The translations under genes were made by a program, and so were the position numbers. This document shows positions 53,818 through 59,147 of a stretch of 59,147 bases of DNA, piece by piece. The first letter of the stretch is position 1; every line of letters begins with the position of its first letter. The notes under the pieces are model-generated. The model was given only the letters and a program-made list of their open reading frames with translations. It was not told the origin of the DNA and searched no databases. The stretch lies in the NCBI GenBank assembly GCA_015256945.1, contig JABZLB010000016.1, positions 1 to 59,147 of the forward strand, given 5' to 3'. This stretch comes from Prevotellaceae bacterium (lineage in GTDB: Bacteria > Bacteroidota > Bacteroidia > Bacteroidales > Bacteroidaceae).

Positions 53818-55539
53818 ATGAGAAATAAAGTTTATTCAAAGTTATTATTTGTGATACTATTAACCTTAGGTTGTGGGCTTAATACCCTACATGCACAGGT
53901 TATACAAGATGGCATTACTTACACAAAGAACGCAGCTGGTACTGCATACACAGTAACTGCCCATGGAAATCAGGAGAATGTTGTAATTGCCAAAGAAATT
54001 AATGGCCTGCCAGTGACAGAGATTGCAGATAACTCCTTTAAAGATGATAAGAAGTTAAAGTCTGTAACTATTGCCAGCAGCATTCAGCGAATCGGACAGT
54101 TTGCTTTCCTAGGCTGCTCGGAACTGTCATCCATTAACTTCGAAGAAGGTGCCGATCTTACCATTTGTCGTTGGGCTTTTAACGGGTGTACGTCGTTAAC
54201 ATCAATTGTTTTACCTGGCACATTAAAAAGGTTTGACAACAACGGACACTTTAAAGACTGTAAAAAGCTTGCAAGTGTGACATTCAAAGAAAACAACAAG
54301 CTCACAGACCTGGGCGGATATTGCTTTGAGAATTGTACAAATCTGAAAACCATTAACCTCTCACCACTGAAGACTGTTACCATTATGCGCGGAGTATTTA
54401 AAGGCAGTGGTATCACCTCAATTATATTCCCTCCCAAGGTAGAAAGTATCCAGGATGAAGTTTTTATGAACTGTGCATCTCTGGCAAATATTGTAATTCC
54501 TGCAAGCGTTACCACAATTGGGCAAAGAGGTTTTATCAATAATACAGCACTAAAGACTGTGGATTTTGAAGAAGGGAGCCTGCTGAATACAATAGGAAGC
54601 TGGGCTTTCCATCAATGTACAAACATGGAAAGTATTGCATTAAAAAAATGTAATCATCTTACTACTATAAAAGACCGCAGTATTAGATATAACAAACTGT
54701 CAAAGGTTATCATACCCAAAAGTGTTACGTTTATTGGTGACTGGGCTTTCCAACAAAAGAAAGATCAGAATCCGATAAAATACATCGTCTTCTATAAAGA
54801 AGGAGGAAACTGGTCCGACATATCCGTCAGTACATCTGCTTTTGCAGGAACAACAGTAAACCTTTACGGTTATAAAAACGTAGCAGGTAAAATGGGAATT
54901 ATAGACGATGTTGACAATGGGGATGGAACTCGTGGAAAGGAAACTTTTGTCCCTGTTGCACCCATTGAAATAAAAGAGAACTGCGATGGTTATACTACAT
55001 ACTTTAATTCTAATTGTGCAATACAACTGCCCGAAACAATTACTGCTTATAAGGTTATATCAGTAAGTCAGGATAAGGCTACCCTTTTTGCACTTCCGTC
55101 TGATACTCCACTCCCCAAATCAAATCCGGTTGTTATCAAGGGTGACGCAGGAATCTATTATCCACAGATTCTTCCTGAAGATGTAACTCCTGCTTTGACA
55201 GGCAACTTGCTAAAAGGTTCAGAAAATGAAGAGACTACAACAGGCGGAACAGTTTACTACAAACTTTCACTAAATAATACTGGTGAAATGGGAACGGCAG
55301 CATTCTACCATGCCAGCACTGGCGGAACTGCGTTTACAAATCCTGCCAATAAGGCTTACCTTGCTCTAAATTTATCCCTGGGTACTACCCTGTCCTTAGT
55401 TCTAACTGATACGGGTATCAAACTCAACCCAAAAACAAATCAACAATCTAACGTAAGGTATAACTTATCAGGAGAACGTGTAAATGAAAGCTATAAGGGT
55501 TTAATAATCGCAAACGGTAAAAAGATAGTTATTAAATAA
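53818..55539 (+). CDS. BspA-like leucine-rich repeat surface protein
   Basis: A 573-residue exported protein with a signal peptide ending TLHAQ. About nine LRR_5-type repeats lie in residues 55-340 (LKSVTIASSIQRIGQFAFLG and similar, spaced about 23 residues). A 200-residue C-terminal part with beta content follows, and the end, VRYNLSGERVNESYKGLIIANGKKIVIK-like (about 546-573), resembles short C-terminal sorting modules of type IX-secreted or surface proteins in Prevotella. BspA-type proteins bind host or bacterial surfaces. The gene follows the nutrient-uptake operon after 148 bp and may be transcribed on its own. Confidence 0.85.
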   Translation: MRNKVYSKLLFVILLTLGCGLNTLHAQVIQDGITYTKNAAGTAYTVTAHGNQENVVIAKEINGLPVTEIADNSFKDDKKLKSVTIASSIQRIGQFAFLGCSELSSINFEEGADLTICRWAFNGCTSLTSIVLPGTLKRFDNNGHFKDCKKLASVTFKENNKLTDLGGYCFENCTNLKTINLSPLKTVTIMRGVFKGSGITSIIFPPKVESIQDEVFMNCASLANIVIPASVTTIGQRGFINNTALKTVDFEEGSLLNTIGSWAFHQCTNMESIALKKCNHLTTIKDRSIRYNKLSKVIIPKSVTFIGDWAFQQKKDQNPIKYIVFYKEGGNWSDISVSTSAFAGTTVNLYGYKNVAGKMGIIDDVDNGDGTRGKETFVPVAPIEIKENCDGYTTYFNSNCAIQLPETITAYKVISVSQDKATLFALPSDTPLPKSNPVVIKGDAGIYYPQILPEDVTPALTGNLLKGSENEETTTGGTVYYKLSLNNTGEMGTAAFYHASTGGTAFTNPANKAYLALNLSLGTTLSLVLTDTGIKLNPKTNQQSNVRYNLSGERVNESYKGLIIANGKKIVIK

Positions 55540-55589
55540 CATAAGTCCTAAAAAAATCTATTTCAAGCTACATGAGCTAATTATCACAG

Positions 55590-55625
55590 AAGCCCCCCAC
55601 ATTAATATAAAGTGTGGGGGCTTTT
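55590..55625 (+). terminator. Terminator of the LRR gene
   Basis: AAGCCCCCCACA (55590-55601) pairs with TGTGGGGGCTT (about 55613-55623), with one bulged C, and runs into TT. Confidence 0.7.
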
Positions 55626-55778
55626 CGTTACGAATCGTAAAAGTATTATGGACATGTAACGGGCCGAACAATCATATATATTCCGCACATCATTTTTTAC
55701 CTCCTGTTACACAAAGTACCAGGTTACGAAATATAAACCTCAACATACTTTTTAACAAAAAAATACACCACAGGCCCT

Positions 55779-55975
55779 TTACGGGCTAAAGACAAAACAA
55801 TTACGGGCCAAAGGCGAAGCAATCGCTGTAACATACTGATATAAAGCATATTGAAAAGCACGTAATTGGTTCACGATTACGACGTAAAGGCAAGACAATT
55901 ACGATGTAAAGACGAGACGATTACGACGTAAAGGCAACGCGTTTACATCGTAAAGACAAGTGGATTGTGCCGTAA
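55779..55975. repeat. 22-bp phased TTAC-N3-GTAA array, copy 4
   Basis: Exact units start at 55877 (GAC), 55899 (GAT), 55921 (GAC) and 55943 (ATC), each 22 bp apart. A degenerate end unit TTGTGCCGTAA is at 55965, identical to that of copy 3, and a degenerate AAAGCACGTAA is in phase at 55855. Further left, TTACGGGCTAA (55779) and TTACGGGCCAA (55801) are 22 bp apart but out of phase with the main block. The spacer at 55932-55942 is AGGCAACGCGT, a weaker version of the palindromic spacer. Confidence 0.85.
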
Positions 55976-56131
55976 TGTCAAAAACAAGACGAAACGGGGC
56001 CTTTTCATTACCTGTTTTTTTAACAAAACACAGATTTGTTAAACAGTAAAAAATATAGTTTAACATACTCATGAACCTTACAGGGAAAACAGGCCTCAGC
56101 TTATTTTAGAAAGATAATGACAATAGCCTGG

Positions 56132-57127
56132 CTACAACATCCCCAAATAATCCTGATTTTTCAACTGCATATTACACCATGCCTCGGCCTTTTTCCGAGC
56201 AGGCTTACCAGTAGCTGTGAACGGAATATGTGGCGTGTAAAAATAATGTTTGGGGCGCCAGAATCTGGGCAGTACTTTACAACAAACCGATTGTATAAGA
56301 TGCAGGTCGGCACATTCGGTCAATAAAACTACAACCTCTCCAAACTTTTCGTCCCTGCATTTACTAATTAAATAAGGTATATTAAGATGAGGCTGCAAAG
56401 CTTCTTCAACTTCTTCAACTTGTATTTTTATCCCTCCCGAATTGATAACATTGTCTAAACGGCCGATTATACGGAATTTACCATCACGTATTTCTGCACG
56501 ATCGTGAGTTTCTAACAAGCCTTCATGTACGAGAGGAGCATCTATCATAAGACACCCTTTTGCATTTAATGAAACGGCAACCGAATTGAAAGGTGTATAC
56601 CATAAGCTCGCTTCTTTGCCGTTAAGACGGCGTAGAGCTATGTGTGACAGCGTTTCTGTCATACCGTATGTACTCCAAACGTTATTTGGAAAACTGCTTA
56701 ATTGCTGCTGCAAATCATCGTTAATAGAACCACCTCCTATAATAAGATGTTTTATTGTACGTAGTTTTTCACGCTCTTCAGGCACCTGCAAACTATTATA
56801 AACTTGCATAGGAACCATAGCAGCAAAGTCGAAAGAAGTTGAAATATCTTTGAGCGGATGCCCTGAAGGTTCAACAGTAGTAAGACGCAATTGGCGCTCA
56901 ATACTCCTTACAACGACCATCTTTCCTGCAATATAATCAAGCGGCATACAAAGTAAAGCCGTATCACCTGCTGTCAGTCCGAGAAAATCACAAGTAATCC
57001 GTGCCGAATTAAGCATTCGTTTCTTTTCAACTCGAACAGGCTTTGGAACACCCGTCGATCCCGACGTATGCACTAAGACCGTACTTTCTGGACTATTCCA
57101 CTCGGCAAGAAATTCATCAAGTAACAT
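56132..57127 (-). CDS. menE: o-Succinylbenzoate--CoA ligase
   Basis: A 331-residue adenylate-forming enzyme. VHTSGSTGVPKPV (19-31) is the P-loop-like motif, followed by YGMTETLSH, the RIIGRLDNVINSGGIKI hinge motif and the C-terminal ATGKPARKKA with the catalytic Lys. It is shorter than E. coli MenE (451) because the N-terminal part before the P-loop is nearly absent, a form I have seen in Bacteroidales. MenB, the next enzyme, is encoded directly upstream with a 1-bp overlap (TGATG). Together they convert o-succinylbenzoate to DHNA-CoA in menaquinone synthesis. Confidence 0.87.
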   Translation of the reverse strand: MLLDEFLAEWNSPESTVLVHTSGSTGVPKPVRVEKKRMLNSARITCDFLGLTAGDTALLCMPLDYIAGKMVVVRSIERQLRLTTVEPSGHPLKDISTSFDFAAMVPMQVYNSLQVPEEREKLRTIKHLIIGGGSINDDLQQQLSSFPNNVWSTYGMTETLSHIALRRLNGKEASLWYTPFNSVAVSLNAKGCLMIDAPLVHEGLLETHDRAEIRDGKFRIIGRLDNVINSGGIKIQVEEVEEALQPHLNIPYLISKCRDEKFGEVVVLLTECADLHLIQSVCCKVLPRFWRPKHYFYTPHIPFTATGKPARKKAEAWCNMQLKNQDYLGML

Positions 57128-57954
57128 CAGGGGAACTGCGGATATTTGTCGAAATCGGGCTTACGTTTCTCCAAAAACGCCTTTCCTCCCTCCTGAGCCT
57201 CATCGAGTGTATAATAAAGCATGGTAGCATCGCCTGCCAATTCCTGTATACCTGCCTGACCATCCAATTCGGCATTGAACCCTGCTTTCATCATACGGAG
57301 GGCAAGTGGACTACGTTCTATCATGGTCTCGGCCCAGTCAACGCATTCATCTTCCAGCTTATCGGCAGGCACAACCTTGTTGACAAGTCCCATCTGTTCA
57401 GCCTCCTTTGCTGAATATTGCCTGCAAAGGAACCATATTTCACGTGCTTTTTTCTGTCCTACCACACGAGCCAGATAAGACGCTCCCAGTCCTGCATCGA
57501 AGCTTCCAACCTTTGGACCCGTTTGCCCAAAGATGGCATTATCACTGGCTATCGTTAAATCGCAAACCACATGCAATACATGTCCGCCACCAATTGCAAA
57601 ACCATTCACCATAGCTATAACAGGCTTAGGCAGACGACGGATTTGCATTTGTACATCAAGAATATTCAAACGGGGGACTCCGTCACCACCAATATATCCG
57701 CCTCTTCCTTTGACATGCATGTCACCACCCGAGCAAAAAGCCTTATCGCCAGCCCCTGTAAGTATCACTACACGTATAGAAAGACATTCGCGACAATATG
57801 CGAACGCCCTGCTCATCTCCTGTACAGTCAGCGGTGTGAAAGCATTAAGATAACGCGGACGGTTAATGGTAATTTTAGCAATTTGATGATACTCTTCAAA
57901 GAGGATTTCTTTAAAATTAAATCCTTCTATCGTTTTCCATGCGCGTTGTGCCAT
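57127..57954 (-). CDS. menB: 1,4-dihydroxy-2-naphthoyl-CoA synthase
   Basis: A 275-residue crotonase-fold enzyme that closes the second ring in menaquinone synthesis. The RPRYLNAFTPLTVQEM opening, SGGDMHVKG, GGGHVLHVVCDLTIA (oxyanion loop) and the MenB-specific FGQTGPKVGSFDAGLGASYLAR block are present. It overlaps menE by one base and has a good promoter at 57979-58010. Confidence 0.95.
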   Translation of the reverse strand: MAQRAWKTIEGFNFKEILFEEYHQIAKITINRPRYLNAFTPLTVQEMSRAFAYCRECLSIRVVILTGAGDKAFCSGGDMHVKGRGGYIGGDGVPRLNILDVQMQIRRLPKPVIAMVNGFAIGGGHVLHVVCDLTIASDNAIFGQTGPKVGSFDAGLGASYLARVVGQKKAREIWFLCRQYSAKEAEQMGLVNKVVPADKLEDECVDWAETMIERSPLALRMMKAGFNAELDGQAGIQELAGDATMLYYTLDEAQEGGKAFLEKRKPDFDKYPQFP

Positions 57955-57978
57955 AGTTCATTCTGTATTTATGTTCTG

Positions 57979-58010
57979 CAAAATTATCATATATAAAGCA
58001 AAAATACAAA
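57979..58010 (-). promoter_or_regulatory. Promoter of menB-menE
   Basis: On the minus strand TTTG (58010-58007), 20 bp, TAATTTTG (57986-57979). The start near 57972 is about 18 bases before the menB ATG. Confidence 0.78.
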
Positions 58011-58027
58011 TAATCAGCTTTTTTTCG

Positions 58028-58035
58028 TATCTTTG
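58028..58035 (+). promoter_or_regulatory. -7 element for the DJ-1 family gene
   Basis: TATCTTTG lies 25 bp before the GTG start. It is just 17 bp beyond the -33 of the divergent menB promoter. Confidence 0.5.
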
Positions 58036-58060
58036 TGGCTCAAACTAAAACACACGAAAC

Positions 58061-58648
58061 GTGGCAGCCAACATCTATGAATTTCTTGCAACAGGCTTCG
58101 AAGAGATAGAAGCCTTAACACCTGTCACCGTTATGCGACAGGGTGAACAAAATTTTAAACTTGTTAGTGTAACAGGAAACAAACTTGTTGAAACTGCCAA
58201 TGGAGCATGGGTAAAAGCCGACATGCTATTCGAAGAATCAGATTTCTCTGATGCTGACCTGCTTATGCTTCCCGGTGGTTTCCCTGGAACACAGAATTTA
58301 AAGTCACATAAAGGACTTCGACGTTTACTTATAAATCATGCTGGAAAGGATAAACGTATTGGTGCTATTTGTGCAGCTCCTACTATTTTAGGCGAATTAG
58401 GTTTGTTGAAAGACAAGCGGGCAACCTGCTGGCCTTCGCTCGAACACCTGCTTACAGGCGCAAAAGCTACTGGCAATATTATAGAAGAAGATGGTAATAT
58501 TCTTACGGCCATTGGTGCTTCAGCTGCTCTACCCTACTCGTTTAAACTGCTATCATACTATTTAGACGAAGAAAAACTGCACGAATTGCAGACTCTTATG
58601 TGCTACGACAAGGTATGTGACACCTTCTGTTCTTTTGATAAGTATTAA
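58061..58648 (+). CDS. DJ-1/PfpI family protein
   Basis: The 195-residue protein uses a GTG start (no ATG fits the family N-terminus). It has the DJ-1 fold signature: EFLATGFEEIEALTPV with the conserved Glu near residue 15-17, the nucleophile-elbow GAICAAP with Cys104, and the C-terminal YYLDEEKL helix region. Members act as deglycases, chaperones or glyoxalases; the substrate here is unknown. It is divergent from menB and convergent with lpxB. Confidence 0.85.
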   Translation: MAANIYEFLATGFEEIEALTPVTVMRQGEQNFKLVSVTGNKLVETANGAWVKADMLFEESDFSDADLLMLPGGFPGTQNLKSHKGLRRLLINHAGKDKRIGAICAAPTILGELGLLKDKRATCWPSLEHLLTGAKATGNIIEEDGNILTAIGASAALPYSFKLLSYYLDEEKLHELQTLMCYDKVCDTFCSFDKY

Positions 58649-58676
58649 TAACAGCTATATTTCGGAGCCAAAAATC

Positions 58677-59147
58677 TTAAACCGTTTTCCTCGGCTTAAG
58701 CAATTCTATCATCAGTTGTGCAGCATTATCAGGAGCTACTTTATGTCCCAGAGCCTCGCGAACTTGCCTGTATTCATGCAACATCTGGTTACGATTGGGT
58801 TGCCCGGGAAGAATAAGGTGTAGCTCATGTTGTATGGATTCGATGCTGAAACGATCGGCAAAGAGTTCTGGAACCACTTCTTTATCAGCGATTAAATTAA
58901 CCAAACTGATATATTTGCATTTGATAATATGGTTAAATGCAAATCTTATCAGGTGCGGAACAGGTGTTTTATAACAAACAACCTGCGGCACATTGAACAG
59001 TGCTGTTTCCAGTGTGGCTGTACCACTGGTTACCAAAGCCACAGAAGCATGACTGAGAAGGGCGTAGGTTTCGTTCTTTACACGGGGCAAACGAAGGCCA
59101 CAACACTGATAACCCCAAGCTAAAAATCGAGTATAAAATTCGTCATC
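58677..59147 (-). CDS. lpxB: Lipid-A-disaccharide synthase, partial (5' end beyond window)
   Basis: The reading frame is open to the right edge of the window, so this is the C-terminal 156 residues of a larger protein. It carries the glycosyltransferase-family-19 region SHASVALVTSGTATLETALFN, PQVVCYKTPV and the final LPGQPNRNQMLHEYRQVREALG, which match LpxB. LpxB joins UDP-2,3-diacylglucosamine and lipid X to give the tetraacyl disaccharide of lipid A. It is convergent with the DJ-1 gene. Confidence 0.88.
   Translation of the reverse strand, partial: DDEFYTRFLAWGYQCCGLRLPRVKNETYALLSHASVALVTSGTATLETALFNVPQVVCYKTPVPHLIRFAFNHIIKCKYISLVNLIADKEVVPELFADRFSIESIQHELHLILPGQPNRNQMLHEYRQVREALGHKVAPDNAAQLMIELLKPRKTV

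Larger units (their letters stand above)
55540..56131. other. 592-bp convergent intergenic region with phased repeat array 4
   Basis: No gene is seen. It contains the terminator of the LRR gene, the single element TTACGAATCGTAA at 55628-55640, and the phased array with degenerate outer units (55779-55975). No protein-coding signal was seen on either strand. Confidence 0.65.

Overview
The window looks like a chromosomal segment of a Bacteroidales bacterium, most likely Prevotella in the broad sense. Evidence: promoters carry the Bacteroidota -33 TTTG / -7 TAnnTTTG elements (clearest upstream of divIC, dnaX, nusB, rplY, tRNA-Gln, the ECF sigma gene and menB). There are SusC/SusD pairs, a FecR-type anti-sigma factor, BspA-like leucine-rich repeats, a fimbrillin-like domain, DUF4369 and DUF5606 proteins, and a lysyl-tRNA synthetase with the long C-terminal tail common in this phylum. 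No insertion sequence, phage gene, CRISPR array or rRNA gene was seen.

Layout. 0.3-5.3 kb (minus): an operon of dihydroorotase, a stand-alone MetH activation domain, a membrane metallophosphoesterase and a PlsC-type acyltransferase, preceded by a DUF4369 lipoprotein. 5.4-9.5 kb: a small membrane protein and DivIC, divergent from dnaX; asnA; tRNA-Arg(CCG). 10-16.7 kb: nusB-yajC-ybbR-coaE-DUF5606 (minus), divergent from rplY-pth-hslR and a pair of half-size chromate-type transporters (plus). 16.8-23.9 kb: a large outer-membrane beta-barrel protein, aroB, two tandem paralogous small outer-membrane proteins, a thioesterase. 24-31.2 kb (plus): lysS, pgi, a HAD phosphatase, an exported unknown, mnmA, an aldose epimerase. 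31.2-38.6 kb (minus): frr-rsgA, rsmA and a free-methionine-sulfoxide reductase, rsfS-ftsH-cdsA, then tRNA-Gln(CTG).

38.7-55.5 kb (plus) is the accessory region. An ECF sigma factor, a FecR-like anti-sigma factor and a SusC-type receptor with an N-terminal STN signalling domain form a cell-surface signalling module. A glycerophosphodiester phosphodiesterase lipoprotein follows, then a second SusC (paralogous to the first but without STN), SusD, two beta-helix lipoproteins and an LRR surface protein. No recognisable glycoside hydrolase is encoded, so this looks like a nutrient-uptake locus for a ligand that need not be a conventional glycan; a glycerophosphodiester is one inference. 56.1-59.1 kb: menE, menB, a DJ-1 family protein and the 3' part of lpxB.

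The most unusual signal is a family of four intergenic arrays (about 56-177, 22983-23125, 34500-34642 and 55855-55975). Each is built of 11-bp near-palindromes, TTAC-N3-GTAA, phased at 22 bp almost without exception, with degenerate end units and one spacer of the form AGG-N5-CCT (or close to it) that creates a longer hairpin. All four lie beyond the 3' end of a minus-strand gene and in the same orientation. I know of no named element with this architecture.
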